Below, in pieces: positions 8,461 through 17,685 of a stretch of DNA of 64,000 bases. Source of the stretch: Paenibacillus hamazuiensis (GTDB lineage Bacteria; Bacillota; Bacilli; Paenibacillales; NBRC-103111); the NCBI RefSeq assembly GCF_023276405.1, contig NZ_JALRMO010000001.1:5515001-5579000 (forward strand). The letters are read 5' to 3'. Under the pieces are notes generated by a model. The model had not been told where the DNA came from and made no database searches. It saw only the letters and a list, made by a program, of their open reading frames with translations. Each line of letters begins with the position of its first letter. Within the stretch, counting starts at the first letter, position 1. The position numbers were made by a program, and so were the translations under genes.

Positions 8461-8946
8461 TTAAGGGCGCTCGTCAGCCTGCCGGCGGGCGCCTCTTTCT
8501 TTGGTCAACATCGTCACCGTGATGCCCCTGGCAATAAGCACTTCGCCCTCCGGCACGTACCCGTGTTTCATATACAGCTCCATGGCCGGCACGTTCCGCG
8601 TTCCCGTCGACACTTCGATAGGCATGCCCGGCGGGATGCGCCGCTCGATCTCTTCCAAAAGCCCGGTCGCGACGCCGCGGCGGAAATGCTCCGGATGCAC
8701 CATCATGCGGGTGATGGCGGCTTGTTCTGCAGAAACGTCATACGCCGCCGCTCCGATCAGCGCGCCGTCCTCGTAACAGCCGATAAACGTCTCCTTGGAC
8801 TTCTGAATCGTTTGGATCGAATCCGTAAGCGGCGGAATTTCGCAGAAGCCGATCAGCTTCGCCTCCACTTCGTACGATTTGATCTGCAGCGTGAGCAGTT
8901 CCAGCACCGCAGTATGGTCGCTTACATCTATCGGCCGGATGAGCAA
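8461..8946 (-). CDS. GNAT-family N-acetyltransferase
   Basis: About 161 aa if translation starts at TTG 8946, where the preceding AAGGGAGAGG is a good ribosome binding site; upstream in-frame codons to 9018 lack one. Acetyl-CoA-binding motif A is visible as MMVHPEHFRRGVATGLLEEIE, and the C-terminal part (ELYMKHGYVPEGE) is the usual motif B. It starts with LIRPIDVSDHTAVLEL, the typical first strand of GNAT proteins. The substrate cannot be read from sequence. Confidence 0.82.
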   Translation of the reverse strand: MLIRPIDVSDHTAVLELLTLQIKSYEVEAKLIGFCEIPPLTDSIQTIQKSKETFIGCYEDGALIGAAAYDVSAEQAAITRMMVHPEHFRRGVATGLLEEIERRIPPGMPIEVSTGTRNVPAMELYMKHGYVPEGEVLIARGITVTMLTKERGARRQADERP

Positions 8947-9027
8947 AAGCCTCTCCCTTTCGTGGATAAATAAAGTGGCACACCTTCTTCCAAAATGAGG
9001 AAGCGATGTACCACTCATTGTATCACA

Positions 9028-10473
9028 TTATCGTTTCAACTTCTCCATGATCAGTTTGTTGACGAGCCCCGGGTTCGCTTTGCCTTTGGACTCCTTCATG
9101 ACCTGACCGACGAGGAAGCCGATCGCTTTGTCTTTGCCCGCCTGGAAATCGGCGACGGACTGCGGGTTGTTCGCGATCACCTGATCGACGATCGCCGCGA
9201 TGGCGCCTTCGTCGCTGATCTGCACGAGGCCTTGTTCTTCTACGATCTTCTGCGGCTCCTTGCCGGTTTCGAGCATCGTTTTGAACACGGTTTTGGCGAT
9301 TTTGCTGCTGATCGTGCCTTTCTCGATCAGCCCGATCATCTCGCCGAGCCCTTTGCCGCTAATTTTCACTTCATCCAGCTCGAGATTGTTCGCGTTCAGG
9401 TAGCCGAGCAGGTCGCCCATGATCCAGTTGGCGGCCGCTTTCGCGTCCTTCGTATAATTCAGGCTTTCCTCAAAAAAGTTCGCCAGTTTCATCGAAGCGG
9501 TAATGACTTCGGCATCGTAGCTCGGCAGACCGAGCTCGCTCACGTAGCGGGCTTTGCGCGCATCCGGCAGCTCCGGGATGGAGGCTCGGACGCGGTCCTT
9601 CCACTCGTCGTCGATGTGCAGCCGGACGAGGTCCGGGTCCGGGAAGTAGCGGTAGTCGTGCGCCTGCTCCTTGCCGCGCATCGAGAACGTCTTGCCCTGC
9701 GCTTCGTCCCAGCGGCGTGTCTCCTGCACGACTTTGCCGCCGCTGTCCAGCACGTCGGCCTGGCGCCACTGCTCGTATTCGAGGCCGCGCTGCACGCCGC
9801 GGAACGAGTTCATGTTTTTCAGCTCGGCCTTCGTGCCGAACTCCTTCTGCCCGTACGGACGCAGGCTGATGTTGGCGTCGCAGCGCAGCGAGCCTTCCTC
9901 CATCTTGACGTCGGAGACGTCGCAGTAGAGCATGATGGCGCGCAGCTTCTCGAGGTACGCCTTCGCTTCCTCCGGCGTGCGGATGTCCGGCTCGGAGACG
10001 ATTTCGATCAGCGGCGTGCCGACGCGGTTGAAATCGACGAGCGACGCGTAGCCGCCGTCGACGTGCGTCAGCTTGCCCGCGTCTTCCTCCAGATGCACGC
10101 GGGTGATGCCGATCCGCTTCGTTTCGCCGTCTACTTCGATGTCGATCCAGCCGTGCTCGCCGATCGGCTTGTCGTATTGCGAGATTTGATACGCCTTGGG
10201 CGAATCGGGGTAAAAGTAGTTTTTCCGGTCGAATTTGCTCTCTGTCGCAATTTGACAGTTAAGCGCCATCGCCGCTTTCATCGCGTACTCGACCGCCTGC
10301 CGGTTGAGCACCGGGAGCACGCCCGGGTAGCCGAGGCACACCGGGCACGTATGGGTATTCGGCGGCGCCCCGAATTCGGTCGAGCAGCCGCAAAAGATTT
10401 TCGACTTCGTGTGCAGCTCCACGTGCACCTCAAGGCCGATCACCGTTTCGTATTTCGTTTGTGTCGCTGACAT
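9028..10473 (-). CDS. gatB: Aspartyl/glutamyl-tRNA(Asn/Gln) amidotransferase subunit B
   Basis: 481 aa from ATG at 10473 (TAGGAGTG 7 nt upstream). It opens with [20 protein letters not shown], the family signature, and has the zinc-site cysteines CGC and CPVC near residues 30-46. The middle holds [16 protein letters not shown] and the [10 protein letters not shown] motif, and the C-terminal GatB/YqeY helical tail ends near [10 protein letters not shown]. With GatA and GatC it converts Glu-tRNA(Gln), and often Asp-tRNA(Asn), to the amide form. GatB carries the kinase/transamidation site and binds the tRNA. It is the third gene of gatCAB, 30 nt after gatA. Full length. Confidence 0.97.
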   Translation of the reverse strand: MSATQTKYETVIGLEVHVELHTKSKIFCGCSTEFGAPPNTHTCPVCLGYPGVLPVLNRQAVEYAMKAAMALNCQIATESKFDRKNYFYPDSPKAYQISQYDKPIGEHGWIDIEVDGETKRIGITRVHLEEDAGKLTHVDGGYASLVDFNRVGTPLIEIVSEPDIRTPEEAKAYLEKLRAIMLYCDVSDVKMEEGSLRCDANISLRPYGQKEFGTKAELKNMNSFRGVQRGLEYEQWRQADVLDSGGKVVQETRRWDEAQGKTFSMRGKEQAHDYRYFPDPDLVRLHIDDEWKDRVRASIPELPDARKARYVSELGLPSYDAEVITASMKLANFFEESLNYTKDAKAAANWIMGDLLGYLNANNLELDEVKISGKGLGEMIGLIEKGTISSKIAKTVFKTMLETGKEPQKIVEEQGLVQISDEGAIAAIVDQVIANNPQSVADFQAGKDKAIGFLVGQVMKESKGKANPGLVNKLIMEKLKR

Positions 10474-10503
10474 GCGGAACACTCCTAACAGTTTTTTAGC
10501 GTC

Positions 10504-11958
10504 TTACAGCGCCGGACGCTGCTTATGGAAATCCGTGTTCTGCTCGTAGGCGTGAGCCGCGCGCAGCACGGTCGATTCATCCAAAGGTTTGCCGATGATT
10601 TGCAGACCCACCGGCATGCCGTCCGCAAAACCGCACGGTACGCTGATGGCCGGCACTCCGGCGAGGTTGACCGGAATCGTCAAAATATCGTTCAGGTACA
10701 TCGTCAGCGGATCTTTCGTCTGCGAGCCGATTTTGAACGCCGGTGTCGGCGCGGTCGGACCGACGATGACGTCGTATTTGGCAAAGACATTGTCGAAATC
10801 CTGCTTGATGAGCGTGCGCACCTTTTGCGCTTTCAAGTAGTATGCGTCGTAATAGCCGGAGCTGAGCGCGTACGTGCCGAGCATGATGCGGCGCTTCACT
10901 TCCGGCCCGAAGCCCTGGCTGCGCGACTTGTGGTACAGGTCGAGCAGATTGGCCGGATTTTCCGCACGCACGCCGTATCGTACGCCGTCAAACCGCGCCA
11001 GGTTCGAGGACGCTTCCGACGAAGCGAGCAAATAATATGTCGCGACGGCGTATTCGGAATGCGGCATCGATACTTCCTCGACGATCGCGCCTTGAGCTTC
11101 CAGCACTTTCAGCGCGGTCTGCACGGCGTCCTTTACCTTCGGATCGATGCCTTGGCCGAGGTATTCCTTCGGCACGGCGACGCGAAGCCCTTTCACGTCT
11201 CCGGTCAGCGCGCTGACGTAATCCGGGATGTCCACCTTGGCCGAGGTCGAATCCATCGGATCGTAGCCGGCGATCGCCTGCAGCAAATAGGCGCAATCTT
11301 CGACGTTTTTCGTCAGCGGTCCGATCTGATCGAGCGACGACGCGAAGGCGACGAGGCCGAAGCGCGAAACGAGGCCGTACGTCGGCTTCATACCGACGAT
11401 GCCGCAATACGAGGCAGGCTGGCGGATCGAGCCGCCGGTGTCGGAGCCGAGCGAGAAGTACACTTCGCCGGCCGCCACCGCCGCCGCCGAGCCGCCGCTG
11501 GAACCGCCGGGCACGTAGTCCAGGTTCCACGGGTTATGCGTCGGATGGAAGCTTGAGTTTTCGTTCGAGCCGCCCATCGCGAATTCGTCCATGTTCAGCT
11601 TCCCGATCGTGACGGCCTGCGCGTCCTTCAGCTTTTTCACCACGGTGGCGTCGTAGATGGGATTGAAATTTTTCAGGAACTGGCTCGCGCACGTGGTGGT
11701 GAGCCCTTCCGTCACGATGTTGTCCTTGATCCCGATCGGCAGGCCGAACAGCAGCCCTTTGACATCTCCGCCGGACTGCTTGTCCAGCTGCTGCGCGGCG
11801 CTGCGGGCCCGCTCCTCGTCCAAAGTCAAAAACGCCTTCACTTTGCCGTCCACCTGGCCGATTCTGCGCAGCGCTTCGTCCACAAGGTCCGTTACGGTCA
11901 ATTCTTTGCCGTGAAGGCGGTTATGTATTTCTTGCAATTTCAAATCGAATAAAGACAA
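10504..11958 (-). CDS. gatA: Aspartyl/glutamyl-tRNA(Asn/Gln) amidotransferase subunit A
   Basis: 484 aa starting at TTG 11958, which has GAAGGAGG about 8 nt upstream and gives the normal GatA N-terminus ([19 protein letters not shown]); the frame is open to 12006 but without a start signal. The amidase-signature Ser-cisSer-Lys triad is present: Lys in PIGIKDNI, the Gly/Ser-rich [16 protein letters not shown], and the catalytic [11 protein letters not shown]. GatA hydrolyses glutamine to supply ammonia to GatB. Middle gene of gatCAB. Full length. Confidence 0.97.
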   Translation of the reverse strand: MSLFDLKLQEIHNRLHGKELTVTDLVDEALRRIGQVDGKVKAFLTLDEERARSAAQQLDKQSGGDVKGLLFGLPIGIKDNIVTEGLTTTCASQFLKNFNPIYDATVVKKLKDAQAVTIGKLNMDEFAMGGSNENSSFHPTHNPWNLDYVPGGSSGGSAAAVAAGEVYFSLGSDTGGSIRQPASYCGIVGMKPTYGLVSRFGLVAFASSLDQIGPLTKNVEDCAYLLQAIAGYDPMDSTSAKVDIPDYVSALTGDVKGLRVAVPKEYLGQGIDPKVKDAVQTALKVLEAQGAIVEEVSMPHSEYAVATYYLLASSEASSNLARFDGVRYGVRAENPANLLDLYHKSRSQGFGPEVKRRIMLGTYALSSGYYDAYYLKAQKVRTLIKQDFDNVFAKYDVIVGPTAPTPAFKIGSQTKDPLTMYLNDILTIPVNLAGVPAISVPCGFADGMPVGLQIIGKPLDESTVLRAAHAYEQNTDFHKQRPAL

Positions 11959-12034
11959 AACGGCGTCCTCCTTCAAGTTTTTTGCCCGGGAAATCCCCGG
12001 AAGCAAGCTTCATAAACATCCGCAACGCTATTCG

Positions 12035-12322
12035 CTATTCCAGCACCGCTGGCACTTTGATTTGTCCGTCCTCTTCGTCCGGGGCATTTTGCATCACTTT
12101 ATCGAGCGGCAGGGAAGGCCTTACTTCGTCCTCGCGCATCACGTTGAAAAGCGGCATGACGTGGCTCGTCGGCTCTACATGATCGGTGTCCAGCTTGTTC
12201 AACTGCTCCGCATATTTCAAAATCGCATTGAGCTGCTCCGTGAACTGCTGCTTCTCGTCGTCGGTAAGCTCCAAACGGGCCAAATTGGCCACATGTTCGA
12301 CATCCTTGATCGTAATACTCAA
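12035..12322 (-). CDS. gatC: Aspartyl/glutamyl-tRNA(Asn/Gln) amidotransferase subunit C
   Basis: 95 aa beginning at TTG with AAGGAAGGGA upstream. It shows the GatC pattern [16 protein letters not shown] near the N-terminus and [10 protein letters not shown] near the C-terminus. GatC stabilises the GatA-GatB complex. First gene of the operon, preceded by a recognisable promoter. Both gatC and gatA use TTG starts. Confidence 0.95.
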   Translation of the reverse strand: MSITIKDVEHVANLARLELTDDEKQQFTEQLNAILKYAEQLNKLDTDHVEPTSHVMPLFNVMREDEVRPSLPLDKVMQNAPDEEDGQIKVPAVLE

Positions 12323-12357
12323 GTAAATCCCTTCCTTCCTGATACAATCATCTTTTC

Positions 12358-12387
12358 ATTATATATTAAACCGAACGGGGAACTCAA
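12358..12387 (-). promoter_or_regulatory. Sigma-A-type promoter of gatCAB
   Basis: On the minus strand TTGAGT and a perfect TATAAT are separated by 18 nt, about 36 nt upstream of the gatC start. Confidence 0.65.
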
Positions 12388-12410
12388 TCGCCTGGCTTTT
12401 GAACCCGCGC

Positions 12411-12446
12411 AAAAAAAGAGCCGTTCCTTCGCGGAACGGCGTTTTC
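12411..12446 (-). terminator. Rho-independent terminator after the gene at 12459
   Basis: Stem GCCGTTCC / GGAACGGC with a 5-nt loop. Read on the minus strand it is followed by a seven-base T run, 13 nt after the stop codon. Confidence 0.8.
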
Positions 12447-12458
12447 GTGGAATGGCGA

Positions 12459-12836
12459 TCAAATCCAAGCTTTCAAATTAACCTGCCGGATAAAATCCTG
12501 CGACGATTGCACTTCCTTGCTGCTTTCTTCGCCCGGAGCGATCTTTTCCCCGTTCATGATGCGGCGGAACAGCTCCTCGTTTTTGGTTCTCAAAGCAAAA
12601 TCGATCAGCGCTTCCTTCTCAAGGCGGTCCACTTCCTGCTGGATCAGCACTTCCTCCAGCTCTATATCGGCCGCAGGCACATAAAAATGTTTGCCCGCTT
12701 TCGGCACGCGGATCACGTAATCGAATACGTTGTCGGCGTTGCGGTCGTAGGCAATGATATATCCGTAATCGCCGACAGGCAGATTTTGCTCGAAGCTGTC
12801 GGAGACGATATACACTTTCTGACCTAACTTGAGCAT
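12459..12836 (-). CDS. Uncharacterised 125-aa cytoplasmic protein
   Basis: Start at ATG 12836, the better of two in-frame starts because of the purine-rich AAGGGGGAAGAG upstream; the alternative at 12866 adds 10 residues. The first 60 residues (LKLGQKVYIVSDSFEQNL, GDYGYIIAYDRN, FDYVIRVP, FYVPAADIE) read like a small five-strand KOW/SH3-type barrel. The remainder is a charged helix (RLEKEALIDFALRTKNEELFRRIM). I do not recognise the family. It forms a single-gene unit downstream of a 14-bp palindrome, TTGTTTCGAAACAA (12875-12888), and is followed by a strong terminator. Confidence 0.7.
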   Translation of the reverse strand: MLKLGQKVYIVSDSFEQNLPVGDYGYIIAYDRNADNVFDYVIRVPKAGKHFYVPAADIELEEVLIQQEVDRLEKEALIDFALRTKNEELFRRIMNGEKIAPGEESSKEVQSSQDFIRQVNLKAWI

Positions 12837-13050
12837 CCGCTCTTCCCCCTTCCCAAGATGAATCACCGCAAAGGTTGTTTCGAAACAATTCTGAATCTTA
12901 GAAATAATGGATTATGATTCATATGGTACTAAAAAAGAGATGAGGTGTCCAATGGTTCCTTTAAGTTGCACCTTCTACATAGATACGCTTCCCGCCATCA
13001 TTCCGTTCCGCATGCACGCAAGGCACGTCCGCAAGCGGTTCTAACGCGAC

Positions 13051-13097
13051 AAAAAAACGCAGCATGGCCGCGGTGCCGCGGTATGCTGCGTTTTTCT
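13051..13097 (-). terminator. Long Rho-independent terminator after the gene at 13100
   Basis: AAAAACGCAGCAT and ATGCTGCGTTTTT pair around an inner CCGCGG/CCGCGG stem. It begins a few bases after the stop codon and has T runs on both sides. Confidence 0.85.
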
Positions 13098-13099
13098 TT

Positions 13100-13870
13100 T
13101 TACTGCTGAGTGGTCGTCGTCGTTTTGTCCTGCTGCTTCGCGCCGCGGGACTTGCCGTCGCCGGGCTGTCCTTTGCGATCGACAAACTGGGTGATCTGCT
13201 CGGTCATGCTGTCCTTCAGCTTGCTGATCAGCTCTTCTTTGCTGATGCCTTTTTCCTGCGCGATTTCGGCGATCGATTTGCCGGCCGCAAGGCCCGTCTT
13301 CAGCTCATCCTGCGTGACGCCGAGAATCTCTTCGAGCGCTCCCGGCTTGCCGAAAAATCCGCCCGGTCCGTGTCCCTTAGGACCTCCCGGTCCACCCATG
13401 CCTTCCGCACGTTTGTTTTCGACCATTTGCTTCAGACGGTCCGCCAGGCCGGTTTTCATTTTATCGGCTTGCTCCTGCGTCAGTTTCCCTTCACTCACTG
13501 CGGTATCGATCGCCTTCGTTTCGGCAGCGGCGAGCTTTTGCACGAGATCGTCCTCGGTGATGCCTTTTTCCTGGGCGAGCTGGACCAGCGTTTTTCCGTC
13601 CTTCAAGGATGCTTTCAACGTCGCTTCATCGATCCCCAAAATCGTTGCCGCTTCCTGCATGAAGTTGATGCCGCCGCGGAAGCCCATGCGTCCGTCAGGA
13701 CGCTGCGCCTTGTCCGCCTTGTAAGTCTGGTCCGATACGGACGTCGAAGCCGATGCGGAAGATGTGGATGTCGTGTCGGCGAAGGCCTGATTATGTACCA
13801 CCGCTGCCCCTCCGATTAAAAAGCTTGCTGCGATCGTTCCTGCGATTATTTTTTTGCCGAACATCTTCAT
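13100..13870 (-). CDS. Secreted protein with two copies of a helical repeat module
   Basis: 256 aa from ATG at 13870 (AAAGGTGG 8 nt upstream; an in-frame GTG lies inside that site). The signal peptide is MKMFGKKIIAGTIAASFLIG, ending near QAFA/D at about residue 32. The mature protein holds two copies of a module, LGIDEATLKASLKDGKTL (about residues 76-150) and LGVTQDELKTGLAAGKSI (about 183-225), separated by a Gly/Pro-rich linker. The C-terminus is Gln/Thr-rich. The longer copy, including the segment KLTQEQADKMKTGLADRL, is closely matched by the SLH protein at 42907-44196. No enzymatic motif is visible. It lies behind a six-element hexamer array (13930-13990) and so is a probable target of the OmpR-type regulator. 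Confidence 0.85.
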   Translation of the reverse strand: MKMFGKKIIAGTIAASFLIGGAAVVHNQAFADTTSTSSASASTSVSDQTYKADKAQRPDGRMGFRGGINFMQEAATILGIDEATLKASLKDGKTLVQLAQEKGITEDDLVQKLAAAETKAIDTAVSEGKLTQEQADKMKTGLADRLKQMVENKRAEGMGGPGGPKGHGPGGFFGKPGALEEILGVTQDELKTGLAAGKSIAEIAQEKGISKEELISKLKDSMTEQITQFVDRKGQPGDGKSRGAKQQDKTTTTTQQ

Positions 13871-13914
13871 ATCGTATTCCACCTTTTCTTGAGTAGTTTT
13901 GTCTTACACTTTGA

Positions 13915-13990
13915 AGTATAGGTCCGTTTCCTTAATTCACCATGAATATGCGCTGAGCGTTCCTTGAAGATTCGCTGAATGTTAGCTGAA
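13915..13990 (-). promoter_or_regulatory. 11-bp-period hexamer array and -10 box upstream of the secreted module protein
   Basis: On the plus strand CCTTAA (13930), CATGAA (13941), GCTGAG (13952), CTTGAA (13963), GCTGAA (13974) and GCTGAA (13985) are spaced exactly 11 bp apart. Read in the direction of the minus-strand gene they are TTCAGC-type boxes. The box nearest the gene ends 9 nt before TATACT (13915-13920), and no -35 hexamer is evident. The arrangement matches OmpR/PhoP-class activation. Confidence 0.75.
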
Positions 13991-14066
13991 AACAGGAAAA
14001 TATAGTAAACTCGCGTTATAGCGCTTTTGGAAGAACGGATTTTGCATTGTTGAAAGGAGATCCGAT

Positions 14067-15170
14067 ATGAAACGCATCAATCCGCTTTATGTTGCCTTCG
14101 CCGGCTTATGTGCCGCGGGTTTTCTGGCGATCGGGCACAGCCTCTTTTCATCAAAAACCCCACAGCCTCCCGTCACGGCAGAAACTGAGAGCGCAGCGGC
14201 GGTGCCGACCGCAAGCCCGTCTCCCGGCAAAAGCATCAAAGATTTGGCCATGCGGTTCGGCGGCATCCCGCTCATCGACGCGCATAATCACGATGCCGGC
14301 GGCATGGGTTATCTTCGGATGGCGGGCAAATGGAAGGAGCTGTCGGTGGACCGGATTGTGCTGTTCGGGGACGTTTCGGAACCGAGTGCGGTCGATACGG
14401 ATCAAAATGCAATGACGGCTTACAAAATGAACCCGCAGATGTTTATCCCGTTCTTTTCCGGATTCGACCTGCATGACCCGTCCAGCCTGGAGGTGGTCAA
14501 AGCCAATTTGGAAAGCGGTTTCTTCGGTCTGGGGGAAATTGCCGCCGCCTCGACGAATTCGCCGGTTTTGGCCAAAGTCAAATGGAAGGCCCAGCACCCG
14601 ATGGACGGCTATTTGCCGCAAATTTACGACATCTGCTCCGAATACGGAGCACCCGTTCTTCTGCATATCGACCCGCCGGGCGGCATGCCGATCGTTCAGC
14701 TGGAAAAGGCGCTGGAAGCGCATCCGAACACCTCGTTTATCTTTGCTCATGCCAACGCCTATAATTCGCCGGACAATATCAGGCGTCTGCTGGAGAAACA
14801 CCCGAATCTGTACGCCGATTTCTTCGCCGGCTTTACGTCTTTAAACAAGGATAGCGCAAACAAGCTGGAGGATTTCATCCCCGTGATGAAACAATTTCCC
14901 GACCGCTTTATGCTCAGCACCGACTCGGGGTTCGGGCTGGAAAGCGAGGAAGCGGCGATCGGAGCGATGTATCAGGTCGTCGATTTGTTGGAGGATAAGG
15001 AGCTGATCCGCAAAATTGCCCACGATAATCTGTTCGGGCTTATCGCACGCCAGCGCGCCACCGAGACGCAGATTGCCACATTGCGGGAGAAGCTCCCGAA
15101 AGACGGCCCTGCCGTCGACTGGAAAAACTTGACCAAATGGGAGGCAGGCCAGCTGCTGTACGGGAAATAA
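14067..15170 (+). CDS. Exported amidohydrolase-family protein
   Basis: 367 aa with a signal-anchor (INPLYVAFAGLCAAGFLAIG, about residues 4-23) followed by a Thr/Pro/Ser-rich linker and an amidohydrolase-2 type TIM barrel. The metal-binding HxH is in LIDAHNHD (about residue 73). Later His and Asp candidates are VLLHIDPPGG, FIFAHANAY and MLSTDSGFG, in the order expected for the family. AAAGGAG is 6-8 nt before ATG. The substrate is unknown. The exported location is unusual for this family, most members of which are cytoplasmic. Divergent from the secreted module gene at 13870. Confidence 0.82.
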   Translation: MKRINPLYVAFAGLCAAGFLAIGHSLFSSKTPQPPVTAETESAAAVPTASPSPGKSIKDLAMRFGGIPLIDAHNHDAGGMGYLRMAGKWKELSVDRIVLFGDVSEPSAVDTDQNAMTAYKMNPQMFIPFFSGFDLHDPSSLEVVKANLESGFFGLGEIAAASTNSPVLAKVKWKAQHPMDGYLPQIYDICSEYGAPVLLHIDPPGGMPIVQLEKALEAHPNTSFIFAHANAYNSPDNIRRLLEKHPNLYADFFAGFTSLNKDSANKLEDFIPVMKQFPDRFMLSTDSGFGLESEEAAIGAMYQVVDLLEDKELIRKIAHDNLFGLIARQRATETQIATLREKLPKDGPAVDWKNLTKWEAGQLLYGK

Positions 15171-15196
15171 AAAAAGCCGACCCAAAGGGCCGGCAC
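15168..15196 (-). terminator. Rho-independent terminator of the sensor kinase gene at 15203
   Basis: Stem GCCGGCCC / GGGTCGGC with loop TTT. On the minus strand it is followed by seven Ts, just past the kinase stop codon. Confidence 0.75.
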
Positions 15197-15202
15197 ATAC
15201 TG

Positions 15203-16954
15203 CTACCATTTCGTCATCGGGATGGAGATGGAAAACTCGGTCGTACCGTCCTCGCTTTTCACCTGAATCGTCCCTTTGTACTTTTTCACCAGCTCGTGCA
15301 CGATGTGCAGGCCGAGGCCGGAGTTTTTGCCGTTATGCTTGGAAGTAAACCCTCGCTGGAACAGCTTCTGGCGCACGTCCTCGGGAATCGGATTGCCGTC
15401 GTTGGCGACCTTCAGCTGCAGCTGGTTGCCCACAATGTCGCCTTCCACCGTGACGAACCGGTGATCGGGATCGAGCTCCATCGAGGCGTCGAACGCGTTA
15501 TCGATCAGATTGCTGAGCATTTTGACGATATCGGTCGCTTTCACGGCGCTCAGCTTCAGCTTGTCCATCTGCCCGAACACGTGCTCGAAGCTGATCTGCA
15601 GCCGTTCCGCCTGAGCGATTTTGGCTTGAAGGAGCGCGATGAGCGGCGGGTTGTTGATGTTCACCAAATCGTTGACGACGCGAATTTCGCCGACCAGCGC
15701 CTCCGTGTACGCCTGCAGCTCATCGTAATGCTTCATGGTCAAAAAGCCGTGAATCGTCTGCAGATGATTGATGAAGTCGTGACGCTGCTCGCGAATCGAT
15801 TGGAACAGCGTTTCGATATTCCCTGCATAGGTTTCCTGCACCTCCTGAACGGCCTCTTCCTTTTTCCGTTGGGTTAGCATGAACATGACGCCCATCAGCG
15901 CAAGGCTCAGGCAGGTGCACACGAACATGAAAAACAACGTTTGGTTGAGCTGCTCGCTCAGCTTTTCCTGGATGGGGTCCGCATGGATGGAAATTTCGAT
16001 GAGCGGAGGAGCTCCCGCCGGATTGTACTTCAAATAGTCGGCGCGGATCGGCGTAAAGCTTTTCAGGATTTCTTTTCCGTCCGAGGTGGCCACATAATAT
16101 ACCGACGTATCCGAATCGATTGCGAGCTGTGCGTACTTTTTCTCCTCGGCATCCCGGTATTTGTAATCCCCGAACAGCACGAGCCTTTCCGAAAAAAAGC
16201 TGTCCGGAGTCGGGTTAACCGACGGAATTTTCTTCTCCAGCAGCGTGTTCGCGTTCAGCACGGAGATTTCCAGCCCCATCGATTCGTTATCTTTCTTCAG
16301 CCTTTGAATGGTGGCGTCAATGCCGGCCATTTTCTGGTACTGGCGCAAACTCGTATCGTGCACGAACGGGTTGATCAAATACCCCGTCGTGCCGTCGTAA
16401 TAATATCCCCATTTATCGATGCTGGCCGGATTGGACGAGGACGTATTGAACGGTTCGGACCAATAATGGGGCAGCGCCTGCCCGATCCCGACATGAACGT
16501 TCTCACCGTTAAAAAGCTGCTTGAACGCATCGTACGTCACATCCCATCCTCTCGCGTTGACGCCGACGTCCTTCGGGTCGGAGGACCTTACGCCGATGAT
16601 GTCGTCCTGTTGTTTTTCGAATAACGTGATATGATCGACGCCGAGCTGTTCGCTTAATTCCACGAGCTCCTCGTTACTCACCTTGCCGATGTCCGGATTC
16701 AGCTTGAATTTGGCGGCTACGGCCGCCGTCCGCAAATTTTTGCCGATCTGCTCCTCGACAAACAGCTCACCCGCCGAGGTTTGCTCGATATTCGCGAGCA
16801 GGCTGCTGTACAGCAGCTGTATTTTTTCTTTTTGACTGTCCAAAATCAAGTCCTTGGTATGATGATAATATGCCAAATTAAGCGCTGCCAGCACAATCAG
16901 AAACAACAGAGTTGTTTTCAGAGGGATTTTTCTCAAGAAAGACAATGACATCAC
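15203..16954 (-). CDS. Orphan sensor histidine kinase with Spo0B/AgrC-type phosphoacceptor domain
   Basis: About 583 aa. Two transmembrane helices (about residues 10-30 and 342-362) flank a long extracellular sensor domain, followed by the SpoOB-alpha type dimerisation helix with RQHDFINHLQ-like REQRHDFINHLQ (phosphoacceptor His, about residue 393). A GHKL ATPase follows, with N-box MLSNLIDNAFDAS and G-box SGLGLHIVHEL. This combination is typical of CitA/DcuS- or AgrC-like kinases that sense small molecules outside the cell. No response regulator is adjacent, so it appears orphaned. The start is uncertain: GTG 16954, ATG 16951 and TTG 16945 are all close to a single GAGGTG. Confidence 0.85.
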   Translation of the reverse strand: MMSLSFLRKIPLKTTLLFLIVLAALNLAYYHHTKDLILDSQKEKIQLLYSSLLANIEQTSAGELFVEEQIGKNLRTAAVAAKFKLNPDIGKVSNEELVELSEQLGVDHITLFEKQQDDIIGVRSSDPKDVGVNARGWDVTYDAFKQLFNGENVHVGIGQALPHYWSEPFNTSSSNPASIDKWGYYYDGTTGYLINPFVHDTSLRQYQKMAGIDATIQRLKKDNESMGLEISVLNANTLLEKKIPSVNPTPDSFFSERLVLFGDYKYRDAEEKKYAQLAIDSDTSVYYVATSDGKEILKSFTPIRADYLKYNPAGAPPLIEISIHADPIQEKLSEQLNQTLFFMFVCTCLSLALMGVMFMLTQRKKEEAVQEVQETYAGNIETLFQSIREQRHDFINHLQTIHGFLTMKHYDELQAYTEALVGEIRVVNDLVNINNPPLIALLQAKIAQAERLQISFEHVFGQMDKLKLSAVKATDIVKMLSNLIDNAFDASMELDPDHRFVTVEGDIVGNQLQLKVANDGNPIPEDVRQKLFQRGFTSKHNGKNSGLGLHIVHELVKKYKGTIQVKSEDGTTEFSISIPMTKW

Positions 16955-17069
16955 CTCGGATGATCAGATAGGCTTCGGCCCATTCTAATAAGCCCTAGAA
17001 GTAGATTATAGCGTTTTTTGCCGCATCTTGTCGAATGTTATGAGAGATTTCCAAATAGTTTGGAAAAAA

Positions 17070-17120
17070 CAAAAAAGGTGCACTAAACCGGAGCCGGACC
17101 CCTTCTTTAGCACACCTTGT
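17070..17120 (-). terminator. Possible terminator after the gene at 17149
   Basis: AAGGTGCACTAAA and TTTAGCACACCTT pair imperfectly around a GC-rich loop, with a T run on the minus strand. The gene-free stretch 16955-17148 holds nothing else I can identify. Confidence 0.45.
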
Positions 17121-17148
17121 TTATTAGCTTTATGTCGGACCGTGCCGG

Positions 17149-17502
17149 TCAGCGGGCTTCCCGCTGCCTGCTTTTTTGCCCCTTCACCAGGTGACGAAGC
17201 TGGTCCACGGTTCGGACGCCCAAATTGTGCAGCGCCAGATTGACGTCCATATCGACGCCCGCGAGCAGCCACATGCTCGAGTTCGGAACAAGCGATTTGC
17301 GGAAATCGTAAAACAGTACCGAGTTGTAGTAGCGCAGCACCGTCAAAAATTCGACCGTTGGCGGCACATAGTCGCGGATTTCCGATACTTTCCAAAAAAA
17401 TTCCCGGACATAGATGCCGTCCATCGCGGTCCGGTTCAATTTTCTGACCATAGAGAAAAATTCGTTGATGAGATCTTGTTTTTCCAAACGAATCGAATGC
17501 AT
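17149..17502 (-). CDS. Uncharacterised 117-aa protein
   Basis: Begins MHSIRLEKQDLINEFFSMVR; AGGAGGTTGCAGCG precedes the ATG, giving a strong ribosome binding site. The protein is soluble, rich in aromatic and hydrophobic residues in the middle (VEFLTVLRYYNSVLFYDFRK) and ends in a basic tail (KGQKSRQREAR). No known domain is recognised. It is monocistronic, with an AT-rich promoter region between 17503 and 17685 in which I see no further feature. Confidence 0.65.
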   Translation of the reverse strand: MHSIRLEKQDLINEFFSMVRKLNRTAMDGIYVREFFWKVSEIRDYVPPTVEFLTVLRYYNSVLFYDFRKSLVPNSSMWLLAGVDMDVNLALHNLGVRTVDQLRHLVKGQKSRQREAR

Positions 17503-17685
17503 CGCTGCAACCTCCTGTAAATGCCGAACGATTGCCTTAATCCAAGTTAAAGCCAGGCAAAAAGTTTGTCGAACCGTGTCGTTATCTATTATTTTACTAA
17601 CAATTCGCCGGCAATAACACTAAAATTTATTTAAAAAATAAATCAACGAGGTTAAGCCAACGTGCTCGTAGAAGCCCCAGGAGCT

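Noticed and set aside
8995-10470. 491-codon open frame antisense to gatB
   Set aside because: Shadow of a conserved gene with strong GC third-position bias. No homology pattern.
12951-13043. 30-codon plus-strand ORF with GAGGTG upstream
   Set aside because: Too short to judge, no recognisable sequence, and the region could equally be leader or intergenic DNA.
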